Positions 1 to 6,809 of a stretch of 36,768 nucleotides of DNA are shown here, in pieces. The first letter of the stretch is position 1; every line of letters starts with the position of its first letter. The translations under genes were made by a program, and so were the position numbers. The DNA comes from Melioribacteraceae bacterium (GTDB lineage: Bacteria; Bacteroidota; Ignavibacteria; Ignavibacteriales; Melioribacteraceae), in assembly GCA_026983755.1 (NCBI GenBank), contig JALSTL010000169.1, positions 1 through 36,768 of the forward strand. Direction: 5' to 3'. Below the pieces are notes generated by a model, which had not been told where the DNA came from, did no database searches, and worked only from the letters and a program-made list of their open reading frames with translations.

Positions 1-801
1 ACTTAAATCAACTTCTATTGCATCGGAATATTCAAATGATCCGTCTATATCTATTTGTTTTAATCTGTATAAAAATTTACCGGCTGTAATCGTGTTATCT
101 GTAAATGTATAATGTTTTGGTGAATTTCTGTTTCCGCTTCCTTCCACAAAACCTATTTTGTTCCAACTTCCGGTTTCGGGTTTCCTTTCTATGTTAAAAC
201 CGTAATTGTTTACTTCCGTTGCTGTTTCCCAGTTAAGTTCCACTTTGTTTTTTACTATAGATGCGGAGAAGGTTGTTAGTTCTACAGGGAGAGGTGGAGT
301 CCCATCAAAATCATCAACATAAATTGTACAATCACCATCCCAATTATTTTTTACATCATAAAATCGAACACCAACTTTTACTTTTGTAGCACCACTGGGT
401 GCAGTTGCTGTCATAGTAAGTTGTTGCCAACTAGTTTGATCACTTGTATAAGTGCCACCATAATCTGATTTTATTAAAGAATTACTCGCATCATACCAAT
501 CAATAACCAGTCTACCTCTACCAGCCGGATCATTATCAAAAAACCATGCTGTTAATTCATAAGAATTTCCTTCGGTAATTCCTTCAACAAAATCATTTCT
601 TAAGTCACATTTTTTTTGATCTTGAGAATCAAAAGTACAATTTAAGCTCTTACTACCTCCATGAACCGTAGTTGTCTCTTCAGAAATAGTAAGATGGGTA
701 TCTCCTGTCCAATGCGTGGTACCGTCTTCAAATCCAGGGTTTAAAATCTGTCCCCAAACAAAACTACTAAATAAAAATAAAACGGTAAAAATTTTTTTCA
801 T
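1..801 (-). CDS. Exported CBM-like protein with T9SS-type tail module, partial (3' end off window)
   Basis: Open from an ATG at 801 to the left edge, 267 codons with no stop, so the C-terminus is missing. A strong ribosome site (AGGGG) sits 6 to 10 bases before the ATG. Residues 1-18 are a signal peptide (MKKIFTVLFLFSSFVWGQ). Residues 19 to about 168 look like a jelly-roll carbohydrate-binding or adhesion domain: it opens with NPGFEDG, has a GGSKSL turn, a YELTAWF strand and ends with a YVDDF strand. From residue 171 the sequence reads LPVELTTFSASIVKNKV and then LNWETATEVNNYGFNIERK, a fibronectin-like module typical of Ignavibacteria proteins that end in a type IX secretion signal. The sorting signal itself would lie beyond the window. 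I infer a cell-surface or secreted protein; the ligand is unknown. Confidence 0.82.
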   Translation of the reverse strand, partial: MKKIFTVLFLFSSFVWGQILNPGFEDGTTHWTGDTHLTISEETTTVHGGSKSLNCTFDSQDQKKCDLRNDFVEGITEGNSYELTAWFFDNDPAGRGRLVIDWYDASNSLIKSDYGGTYTSDQTSWQQLTMTATAPSGATKVKVGVRFYDVKNNWDGDCTIYVDDFDGTPPLPVELTTFSASIVKNKVELNWETATEVNNYGFNIERKPETGSWNKIGFVEGSGNRNSPKHYTFTDNTITAGKFLYRLKQIDIDGSFEYSDAIEVDLS

Positions 802-988
802 ATTCGCCCCTATGTTTATGTAAAAAAAATTAAAATTATTCAAAAACCGGTAAACAGAAATCGTTCCAAGCAAAAAAGTTTATATATAAACGTAAAATAA
901 AACCATGTAACAATAATAACTGTAAAAAATCGATACACGAAAATTTTTGTGATACAACGCACAACAATAAATAAAGCCCGTAAAAAAA

Positions 989-1093
989 TTAACGCAATAT
1001 CATTAAAATAATTACCAAAAATAAAAACAAAAGGAAAAAAAGATCCAACTTAATGTTTTTTAATCTTTGGGATTCTTGTTTAATAAAATCCAT
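989..1093 (-). CDS. Tiny single-span membrane protein B (34 aa)
   Basis: Thirty-four codons starting at the ATG at 1093. An ATG two codons earlier (1099) is in frame, but the ribosome site AGAAGGA sits at the right distance only from 1093. Residues 1-16 are hydrophilic and charged (MDFIKQESQRLKNIKL); residues 17-33 are a continuous hydrophobic stretch (DLFFLLFLFLVIILMIL) ending in Arg. The predicted topology is one membrane helix. It follows protein A by 80 bases on the same strand and shares with it the pattern E-x-x-[KR]-[LM]-x-N-I-K-L before the helix. No family is recognised. Too short to prove by sequence alone; the ribosome site, the helix and the similarity to its neighbour are the support. 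Confidence 0.5.
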   Translation of the reverse strand: MDFIKQESQRLKNIKLDLFFLLFLFLVIILMILR

Positions 1094-1173
1094 TTCCATT
1101 CCTTCTAAATTATCTTACTAACAAATTAAAAAATTCCCCTTTTGTTTTTAAGCATTCCCCTTACCAAAAGAAA

Positions 1174-1284
1174 TTAAACTATAAAAATTGCTATTACCGC
1201 CGAAACAACAACCGCACCTATGGCAAGCAATAATTTAATATTTTGCATTTTGGTTTCTTCATAAACAATGTAATCATATTTCAT
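1174..1284 (-). CDS. Tiny single-span membrane protein A (36 aa)
   Basis: Thirty-six codons behind a very strong ribosome site (GGGAGGA, 5 bases before the ATG at 1284). Residues 1-17 are polar (MKYDYIVYEETKMQNIK); residues 18-36 are a membrane helix of small and branched residues (LLLAIGAVVVSAVIAIFIV) running to the last residue. It is upstream of the similar protein B on the same strand, and the two probably share a transcript. A plausible promoter lies at 1309-1336. It could be a small regulatory or stress membrane protein, or an accessory subunit, but nothing in the sequence assigns a role. Confidence 0.55.
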   Translation of the reverse strand: MKYDYIVYEETKMQNIKLLLAIGAVVVSAVIAIFIV

Positions 1285-1308
1285 AAATTCCTCCCTTGTT
1301 ATTCTTAA

Positions 1309-1336
1309 TAAATAAAATTAAAACATTTTTTTCCAA
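1309..1336 (-). promoter_or_regulatory. Possible promoter for the tiny membrane protein pair
   Basis: On the minus strand TTGGAA (1336-1331) and TATTTA (1314-1309) are separated by 16 bases. Transcription would start about 18 bases before the start codon of protein A, leaving just room for its ribosome site. In a sequence this AT-rich such matches arise easily. Confidence 0.3.
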
Positions 1337-1819
1337 ACTCTAATTAGCCTACCAATTGAAAAAAACAAAATTTAAAATTTTTACATAAAATTTTACGTGC
1401 TTTAAATCACAAAACGAGTCTCATAAAAAAACATTAAAAAATTAAATAGTGAAATAAATCCGGTTAAAATTTTAATTTTTTATCTGCTTGGTAATTATTG
1501 TATTTGTACTCAATTAAATTTGTAAGTTTCGTACGTATGTTGGTTAAACGAAACAGAACATTTAAGAAAATACTTTAAGTAAATCGCATAATTTTTTGTA
1601 ATGAAATAACTTATAAAAGACAAACTTGTCTTATTTTAAGTTGTACAAAATTCAATTGCTTAGGTAAATAAATTAGCTTGATAAAATACTAGGAAAGGAC
1701 AATAATTATAGCAATTGAATGATTAATTATACAAAAAAAATAATGTAAATTGCAAATGAAAAAAGTTTAAATAATAAAAAACTTACTATCTAAATTACAC
1801 CAAATTTTAGAGAACGCAA

Positions 1820-1839
1820 CACAGACATTTCTATCTGTG
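1820..1839. repeat. Short hairpin CACAGA / TCTGTG
   Basis: Perfect 6-bp inverted repeat with an 8-base loop. It lies in non-coding sequence and has no following T-run on either strand, so it is not a terminator. It may be a remnant of a small interspersed repeat. Confidence 0.35.
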
Positions 1840-1913
1840 GAAAGTATAATTTGGAATAATTATGATTTTTTTTCTTTACCCAAAAAAACCGGAAAAACGG
1901 TAGATTGGCAACT

Positions 1914-1944
1914 ACAATATAGTGTAAAGTTAACTGTATATTGT
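1914..1944. repeat. Inverted repeat ACAATATA / TATATTGT
   Basis: Perfect 8-bp arms at 1914-1921 and 1937-1944 around a 15-base spacer, which itself contains the 8-bp palindrome AGTTAACT (1928-1935). It could be a protein-binding site or part of a decayed element. No gene starts nearby. Confidence 0.4.
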
Positions 1945-1953
1945 CGTTAAATG

Positions 1954-2020
1954 AACCCTCACCTTAACCCTCCCAAAGAGAGATGGAGAAGTCCCTCTGA
2001 GTGATTGGGATGAGTTTTTA
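1954..2020. repeat. REP-like interspersed repeat, degenerate
   Basis: A locally GC-richer block, unlike its surroundings, starting AACCCTCACC and ending GGGATGAGTTT. The two ends are imperfect inverted copies of each other. The motif CCCTCACCTTAACCCTCCC followed by AAAGAGAGA resembles the widespread CCCTCACCCTAACCCTCTCCC-type intergenic repeat. Only one copy was seen in this window, so its repeat status rests on resemblance. Confidence 0.4.
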
Positions 2021-2175
2021 GATTACTGTTAATTTAACATTAGTAAAATTTTTAAATGATAGAATCACTTTTTGAAGGAAGTAAATCATGTTTAACCCAA
2101 ATTATGCATTAGAATTTAGAAATTGTTTATAAAACTATAATATGCAATAAATTAAAGAGACTTTTTAACTTAACC

Positions 2176-2199
2176 ATTCCTAATGCTTTGCATTAGAAT
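2176..2199. repeat. Hairpin CTAATGC-TTT-GCATTAG
   Basis: A 7-bp perfect stem (2180-2186 with 2190-2196) with a 3-base loop, extendable by 3 pairs past a bulged C. The right arm plus flank (GCATTAGAAT, 2190-2199) recurs exactly at 2106-2115. No proper T-run follows, so a terminator role is weak. Confidence 0.4.
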
Positions 2200-2295
2200 A
2201 TTTGCTTTTATTCAATAGTTTAGAGCTATTCTGTTTTTCCATTACACAATTCGGGTTTTAACTTACTTATTTACTTTACATATTGTTTTACAACG

Positions 2296-3171
2296 TTAGG
2301 ATGCGTTTTTGCGTTTGTTATTTTTTAATGCGGAATCAATGGAAAATACTTTGGATTTATATTTTTCTTTTTTATTTTCCAATACGGTTTTATAAGTATC
2401 GTTTGCATACCACCAATCGGAAGGAATTTGCACGGAATATTTACCTTCGTACTTTTCAACTTTTTCAATAATAAATTTGGCAATTCCTTCGGGCATGTTA
2501 AGGGTTACTTTTAAGTTGGAAGAGCTGTCAACAACGGTTTCCACTCTGTAAGGATTTGATCGTGGAGTATAAAAAATAGAATCGGAATTTTTAGCGGAAA
2601 CAATAATTGAAGAGGTATAAATCATAAGTTTAAAATCAAAAATAAAGGAAGCGGATTTTTCATATAAAGAATCCAACGCCACCAAACCTATTGCACCGTC
2701 GGAACGGTTGCCGAACAATTGCCAAAGACCGGAAATTCCGGGTTTATATTTTAATTCACCTCTTTTTTTATATAATTCCGGTGTATGTTTTTTCATTGTT
2801 TCCAAATCTTTAAGCATAAGCGGGCGCGGACCAATTATGCTCATTTCGCCTTTAATAACATTTATAAGCTGAGGAAGTTCGTCTAATGCGGATTTTCTTA
2901 ACCATTTTGCAAAGCCGGAAGTTCTTTCTTTTAATTGAGGTTTTAAGAAAATATCCGCTTCGGTTGTATGTTCAATTTCTTCTTCCGTCGGTTTTATTGT
3001 TCTCAATTTAAATATATTGAATCTGTATTTATCTAAAGTTAAACCTCTTTCTTGTTTAAATATGGGAAATGCTTTAAATTCAAAATAAAGAATGACGGAG
3101 AATATAAGCATAAACGGAAAAGTTAATATGAATAAGATGAGACCGAATATTAAATCGAAAAAACGTTTCAT
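2296..3171 (-). CDS. Polyprenyl-phosphate sugar-1-phosphate transferase with C-terminal extension
   Basis: A WcaJ/WbaP-type bacterial sugar transferase, which moves a sugar-1-phosphate from a nucleotide sugar to undecaprenyl phosphate to start a polysaccharide or glycan. Start chosen at the ATG at 3171 (MKRFFD), preceded by AAAGG; an in-frame ATG 27 bases upstream has no ribosome site. Residues 1-30 hold the KRFFD motif and a membrane re-entrant helix; residues 39-60 hold the QERG and FKLRT motifs; residues 92-118 hold the catalytic SALDELPQL and GPRP motifs; KPGISGLWQ lies at 143-151. The core ends near residue 195. About 95 further residues follow (including PSDWWYAND near 250), not part of the usual domain. 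No other glycan genes lie beside it. Specific sugar unknown. Confidence 0.88.
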   Translation of the reverse strand: MKRFFDLIFGLILFILTFPFMLIFSVILYFEFKAFPIFKQERGLTLDKYRFNIFKLRTIKPTEEEIEHTTEADIFLKPQLKERTSGFAKWLRKSALDELPQLINVIKGEMSIIGPRPLMLKDLETMKKHTPELYKKRGELKYKPGISGLWQLFGNRSDGAIGLVALDSLYEKSASFIFDFKLMIYTSSIIVSAKNSDSIFYTPRSNPYRVETVVDSSSNLKVTLNMPEGIAKFIIEKVEKYEGKYSVQIPSDWWYANDTYKTVLENKKEKYKSKVFSIDSALKNNKRKNAS

Positions 3172-3291
3172 AATTATTGCCTTTCGTAAAAACCGCACAA
3201 ATAATTGGAACTACCAAAATAAATAAAATGAATAAATAAATGAAAACAAAATATTATAAAATAATTTTGGAAAAGAATATAAGTTTTTAAA

Positions 3292-4065
3292 TTAGAAAAT
3301 TAAAGACCAAAGAGCATAATCCAAAATTAAAATGGAAGCTGAAGAAATAACGAAAGATCTTATTGTGGAAAGTCCCACACCTTCGGCACCGCCTTCCGTT
3401 GAAAAGCCGATATGACAACCGAGTAAAGCGGTAACACCGCCAAAAATCATACCTTTAATCATACCGAAGATAAAATCGCCCATGGTAAAAAATCTTTTTA
3501 CCGAATCGAAAAAAACGGCAAAGGAAACATGCAAGAAAAAATTGGATACGAGATAAGCACCTATAACGGCAATTATGTTTGCAAAAATTATTAAGACAGG
3601 CAACATAACTATTGATGCCAAAAAACGCGGCATTGCCAAATATCTAATCGGACTAATTCCCATTGTTTCCAAAGCATCAATTTGTTCGGTAACTTTCATA
3701 GAACCAATTTCGGCGGCAATAGAAGCTCCCACTCTTCCGGCAATAATTATTCCGGTAAGCACCGGACCAAGCTCTGTAATTATTGCTCTGCTTGTAGCGG
3801 TTCCCAAAAACGAAAGCGGAGCCATTCCTTTTAATTGATATGCGGCTTGCCATGCCGCAACCGCACCGGTAAAAACTGCAATTATTATAACCAACGGTAA
3901 AGAACCTACACCAATGTGTTCCATTTGCTCTAAAATGATTTTTTTATTTTTAAATACTTTCGGAAAGAAACGAACTACCTTAAAAAAAAGAATGGAAACT
4001 TCTCCGAACTCTTGAAAAAAATCCATAACTTTTTTGCCGAGATAAGCAAATAAATTTGAAAACAT
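3292..4065 (-). CDS. mlaE: MlaE/YrbE-type ABC transporter permease
   Basis: Integral membrane permease of the MCE-type transporter that moves phospholipids between inner and outer membranes. The core signature is intact: ELGPVLTGIIIAGRVGASIA, then EIGSMKVTEQIDALETMGI and a following PRFLA, all in the middle of the protein, with hydrophobic segments on both sides. 257 residues is the normal length. The ribosome site before the ATG at 4065 is weak. In proteobacteria the ATPase (MlaF) and substrate-binding MCE protein (MlaD) are adjacent; here the next gene on the strand is a sugar transferase 120 bases away and neither partner is in the window. They presumably lie elsewhere in the genome. Confidence 0.93.
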   Translation of the reverse strand: MFSNLFAYLGKKVMDFFQEFGEVSILFFKVVRFFPKVFKNKKIILEQMEHIGVGSLPLVIIIAVFTGAVAAWQAAYQLKGMAPLSFLGTATSRAIITELGPVLTGIIIAGRVGASIAAEIGSMKVTEQIDALETMGISPIRYLAMPRFLASIVMLPVLIIFANIIAVIGAYLVSNFFLHVSFAVFFDSVKRFFTMGDFIFGMIKGMIFGGVTALLGCHIGFSTEGGAEGVGLSTIRSFVISSASILILDYALWSLIF

Positions 4066-4217
4066 AGATATTAGTTTATTTTTTAATTTTAATTATCTTA
4101 AAATATACATATTTCATCTTAAAATTAGAAACCTTTGAAAAATTAAATCGGTTATACAAAGTAAAGTTGAAAAATTGGGGAGCGAAGACGAAGACATACT
4201 GAGCGGAGACGAAATAT

Positions 4218-4289
4218 GATTTTAGCTTGCTTTTCACACTCGACGCCCTATACGGGACAGCTCGCCGGGTGTTTCATCATACTAAGCTA
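4218..4289. repeat. Palindromic interspersed repeat, copy 1
   Basis: Arms ACACTCGACG (4236-4245) and CGCCGGGTGT (4263-4272) pair over 10 positions with one G-U and one mismatch; inside them CCC-TATAC-GGG pairs again, and outside TAGCTT (4223-4228) pairs with AAGCTA (4284-4289). A second, diverged copy with the same order of blocks lies at 5724-5790 in the same orientation. It is GC-richer than its surroundings. It sits between mlaE and ilvE, whose starts diverge. Confidence 0.6.
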
Positions 4290-4398
4290 TCTTTTTAATT
4301 TCTTTCAAATATTTAAATTCGGAAATTTAAATTAAAATATAAATTCCGTAACGTATTTTTTACCGATAATATATTTTCATTTTCCTTCCGCTTTTAGC

Positions 4399-4426
4399 TT
4401 GATAATTTGAATTGTTATTTTATATT
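4399..4426 (+). promoter_or_regulatory. Likely ilvE promoter
   Basis: TTGATA (4399-4404) and TATATT (4421-4426) with a 16-base spacer, about 65 bases before the ilvE start. An overlapping pair (TTGAAT 4408-4413, TAATAA 4431-4436, 17-base spacer) is equally possible. No riboswitch or leader peptide is evident. Confidence 0.4.
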
Positions 4427-4490
4427 GAGATAATAAATTTAATAAGACTTTCATAACAGATTTTAACTTTAAAACCAATAGGTGAAAATT

Positions 4491-5558
4491 ATGGACGAAA
4501 TAATTTTTGAAGATACCGAACAAAAAACAGAAGTGGAATTACCGGAAAAATTAATTTTCGGTAAAATTTTTACCGAACATATTTTCGAAATGGATTACAA
4601 TGCCGAAAAAGGTTGGCACAATCCCACAATTAAAAAATACGGCAACTTTAGTATGAGTCCCGCCGCAATGGTTTTGCATTACGGTCAAGCAATATTCGAA
4701 GGATTAAAAGCTTATAAACACAGCAACGGAAAAATTGCACTATTCAGACCGGAGAAAAATTTTGAAAGATTGAACAAATCCGCACGACGTTTATGTATTC
4801 CGGAAATTGACATCGAATTTACATTGGAAGCATTAAAAAAATTAATTAAGCTTGACCGAAATTGGATTCCTACAAAACCCGGACATTCGCTTTACATAAG
4901 ACCACTTATATTTGCCAACGATCCGTACATAGGTGTAAAACCTTCCGACACATACAAATTTATGATTATGTTAAGTCCGGTTGGACCTTACTATCCCGAA
5001 GGATTCAAACCGGTTCCCATTTTAGTTACCGATAAATACGTACGTGCCGTTAGAAAAGGAGTTGGCGATTGTAAAACAGCGGGTAATTACGCCGCAAGTT
5101 TACTTGCCCAGCGCGAAGCTAAAAAAGAAGGTTACACACAAGTTCTTTGGTTGGATGCTATTGAACAAAAATATATTGAAGAAGTTGGCACAATGAATAT
5201 ATTCATTCGATTTAAAGATGAAATTGCAACTCCAATGTTAACAGGCTCCATTTTACCAGGCGTTACACGAATGTCTGTTCTGGAAATTTTAAAAGATTGG
5301 GGAATGAACGTAAACGAACGAATGATTTCCATAGACGAAGTTTCCGAAGCATATAATAATAATTCGCTTGTAGAAATATTCGGCACCGGAACAGCGGCAA
5401 TTATTTCATCGATAAGCAAATTAAAATATAACGAAACTATTATGCAATTTGACGAAAACAACGCCGGAGAATTAGGCACAAAACTATACGAAGAAATTCT
5501 CGGAATTCAATACGGAACAAAAGAAGATAAATTCGGTTGGATGCAGTTTATTGATTAA
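4491..5558 (+). CDS. ilvE: Branched-chain amino acid aminotransferase
   Basis: PLP enzyme (fold type IV) that interconverts leucine, isoleucine and valine with their 2-oxo acids, using glutamate / 2-oxoglutarate. It is 355 residues in the cytoplasmic long form (BCAT group II-like). The Schiff-base lysine is K195 in VGDCKTAGNYAASL; the phosphate-cup region GTGTAAII lies later in the chain; LHYGQAIFEGLKAY at 62-75 and RPEKNFERLNKSARRL at 86-101 are family hallmarks. ATG at 4491 is preferred over a GTG at 4482 because AGGTG then falls 7 bases ahead as the ribosome site. The gene is monocistronic: own promoter region, and a strong terminator 23 bases after the stop. No other ilv or leu gene is nearby. 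Confidence 0.96.
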   Translation: MDEIIFEDTEQKTEVELPEKLIFGKIFTEHIFEMDYNAEKGWHNPTIKKYGNFSMSPAAMVLHYGQAIFEGLKAYKHSNGKIALFRPEKNFERLNKSARRLCIPEIDIEFTLEALKKLIKLDRNWIPTKPGHSLYIRPLIFANDPYIGVKPSDTYKFMIMLSPVGPYYPEGFKPVPILVTDKYVRAVRKGVGDCKTAGNYAASLLAQREAKKEGYTQVLWLDAIEQKYIEEVGTMNIFIRFKDEIATPMLTGSILPGVTRMSVLEILKDWGMNVNERMISIDEVSEAYNNNSLVEIFGTGTAAIISSISKLKYNETIMQFDENNAGELGTKLYEEILGIQYGTKEDKFGWMQFID

Positions 5559-5580
5559 CCTTCTTAGAATTCACCTTTCC

Positions 5581-5617
5581 AAAAAACTCCAAAGTTATAA
5601 TTTTGGAGTTTTTTTTA
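5581..5617 (+). terminator. Rho-independent terminator after ilvE
   Basis: A perfect inverted repeat AAAAAACTCCAAA / TTTGGAGTTTTTT with an 8-base loop, followed by an uninterrupted T-run. Both A and T runs are present, so it could also work on the minus strand, but no minus-strand gene ends here. Confidence 0.88.
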
Positions 5618-5723
5618 TTTTAAAACGCTTTTACTTAGCTCCAATTTTATGTAATTATTTAAGATACTTGTTAAAAATTAAATTTTTATATTAAAATTGG
5701 TCTAACCGAATTAAGCAAAGTAA

Positions 5724-5790
5724 GATTTTAGTTCGTTTTCACACCTCTACACTCGAAACGGACAAGGCCACTGGGTGTAACATTATTACT
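5724..5790. repeat. Palindromic interspersed repeat, copy 2
   Basis: Same block order as the copy at 4218-4289: GATTTTAG, TTTTCACAC, ACTCGA, ACGG, ACA, GGGTGT, CAT-AT-ACT. Arms ACACTC (5749-5754) and GGGTGT (5773-5778) can pair. Sequence identity is only moderate, so these are old copies. It lies between the ilvE terminator and the lexA promoter. Confidence 0.5.
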
Positions 5791-5849
5791 GTTCCAATTT
5801 TCAGAAGTTTTAAAATAACCGTATAATAAAACATCTATTTATTTTTCAC

Positions 5850-5879
5850 TTGACATAGTGTACATTTTTTCACTATATT
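5850..5879 (+). promoter_or_regulatory. lexA promoter
   Basis: TTGACA (5850-5855) and TATATT (5874-5879) with an 18-base spacer, about 34 bases from the lexA start. The spacer is filled by the first putative LexA operator. Confidence 0.75.
5856..5875. promoter_or_regulatory. Putative LexA operator 1
   Basis: Inverted repeat TAGTG-N10-CACTA (20 bp) lying exactly between the -35 and -10 elements. With operator 2 it shares TAGTGxACATTTTxTCACTA. Binding here would block RNA polymerase, as expected for autorepression. The sequence matches neither the E. coli nor the Bacillus SOS box. Confidence 0.72.
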
Positions 5880-5881
5880 TT

Positions 5882-5901
5882 TAGTGAACATTTTATCACT
5901 A
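5882..5901. promoter_or_regulatory. Putative LexA operator 2
   Basis: Second TAGTG-N10-CACTA repeat, 26 bp centre to centre from operator 1 and only 11 bases before the lexA start codon, overlapping the expected transcription start. Identical to operator 1 at 18 of 20 positions. Confidence 0.72.
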
Positions 5902-5912
5902 TAGAGTAAAAC

Positions 5913-6542
5913 ATGACAGAGCGTCAAAAAGACATTTTAACATTTATAAATTCATTTATAAATACCAACGGTTTTCCTCCTTCATACAGACAGATAGGAA
6001 ATCATTTTAACATAAAAAGTACATTCGGTGTTAAACGCCATTTGGATGCCTTAATAAAAAAAGGTTATATTAAAATAGATAGCAAATCGAACCGTTCGAT
6101 TTCATTAACGGATAAAGCCACATCCATTTTTAATGAAATTAAAGAAAACAATATAATCGAAATTCCCGTATTAGGTAGGGTAGCCGCCGGTTATCCGGTT
6201 TTTGCCGAAGAAAATATTGAAGGTACTTTATTCATAGATTCGAACCTAATAAAAAGAGGTAACGAAAAAATATTCGGATTAAAAGTAAGGGGCGATAGTA
6301 TGATTGAAGATGGTATTTTCGAAGGTGATACGGTAATTGTAAAATCGCAAAAAAATGCAAATAACAACGATATTGTTATTGCCATGATTGACAAAGAAAC
6401 AACCGTGAAACGGTATTTTAAAAACAAATCCGAAATAAAACTTATACCGGCAAACAAAAATTACGAACCGATTAATGTAACGGTAAAAAACGAATTTTCA
6501 ATACTCGGAAAAGTTATAGGTATTTACAGAGTGTACAATTAA
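5913..6542 (+). CDS. lexA: LexA SOS repressor / self-cleaving protease
   Basis: Transcriptional repressor of the DNA damage response; RecA-ssDNA filaments trigger its self-cleavage. Residues 1-65 are the LexA winged helix (TERQKDILTFI, then GFPPSYRQIG, then KRHLDALIKKGYI). Residues 84-209 are the S24 peptidase domain with everything needed for cleavage: scissile A92-G93 in GRVAAGYP, nucleophile S129 in VRGDSMIEDG, and general base K166 in TTVKRYF. The length of 209 is normal. The promoter carries two matching inverted repeats, so autorepression is expected. Two small genes follow at 9-bp gaps and should share its transcript. No recA, dinB, imuB or dnaE2 is in the window. Confidence 0.95.
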   Translation: MTERQKDILTFINSFINTNGFPPSYRQIGNHFNIKSTFGVKRHLDALIKKGYIKIDSKSNRSISLTDKATSIFNEIKENNIIEIPVLGRVAAGYPVFAEENIEGTLFIDSNLIKRGNEKIFGLKVRGDSMIEDGIFEGDTVIVKSQKNANNNDIVIAMIDKETTVKRYFKNKSEIKLIPANKNYEPINVTVKNEFSILGKVIGIYRVYN

Positions 6543-6551
6543 GGAAATTAA

Positions 6552-6800
6552 ATGAAATCCGAAATACTTTTTAATGCAATAAATAAAAGACAAAAAATAA
6601 AATTTGTTTATGAATTTCTGCCCATGGAAATTGAACCGTATTATCTTTCAATAAATAAAAACGGTAATAAAGTTGTTTACGGCAGAACAAATGCTTCAAA
6701 TAGAATTCAAGCATTTGAATTTAATAAAATATTTAATATTAAAGTTTTAAGTAAATCCAAATTTTCTCCCATTATTCCTATTTTATCAATTTATAAATAA
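6552..6800 (+). CDS. Stand-alone WYL-like domain protein (82 aa)
   Basis: Start at 6552 with AAGGAAAT ahead, 9 bases after the lexA stop. The sequence follows the WYL pattern of an SH3-like ligand-sensing fold: AINKRQKIKFVYE (residues 9-21), IEPYYLSINKNGNKVVYG (27-44) in place of the usual P-x-x-WYL segment, and NRIQAFEFNKIFNIKVL (50-66) in place of the R-x-F-x-L-x-R-I strand. WYL domains usually come fused to a helix-turn-helix or to defence effectors and bind nucleic acids or nucleotides; here there is no DNA-binding partner domain. I infer a small sensor or modulator working with LexA or with the next gene. The family call rests on pattern only. Confidence 0.62.
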   Translation: MKSEILFNAINKRQKIKFVYEFLPMEIEPYYLSINKNGNKVVYGRTNASNRIQAFEFNKIFNIKVLSKSKFSPIIPILSIYK

Positions 6801-6809
6801 GGAGGAAAA

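Larger units (their letters stand above)
1337..2295. other. Gene-poor stretch with hairpins and a degenerate repeat
   Basis: I see no convincing gene in these roughly 960 bases. They hold a 16-bp dyad at 1617-1632 (AAGACAA-AC-TTGTCTT), a hairpin at 1820-1839, an inverted repeat at 1914-1944, a REP-like element at 1954-2020, a 14-codon open frame with a ribosome site at 2088-2132 and a hairpin at 2176-2199. The mix suggests decayed or repeat-derived sequence between the surface protein locus and the sugar transferase. The promoter of the small membrane protein pair lies at its left border. Confidence 0.5.

Noticed and set aside
2283..2471. Plus-strand frame of 62 codons opposite the sugar transferase end
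   Set aside because: It has no ribosome site, its composition is aromatic and random, and it overlaps a coherent minus-strand coding region.
4327..4490. Riboswitch or leader-peptide attenuator before ilvE
   Set aside because: No run of Leu/Ile/Val codons in a short frame, and no paired terminator/antiterminator structure is visible.
5724..5790. CRISPR repeat unit
   Set aside because: Only two diverged copies 1.5 kb apart with no regular spacers and no cas genes.
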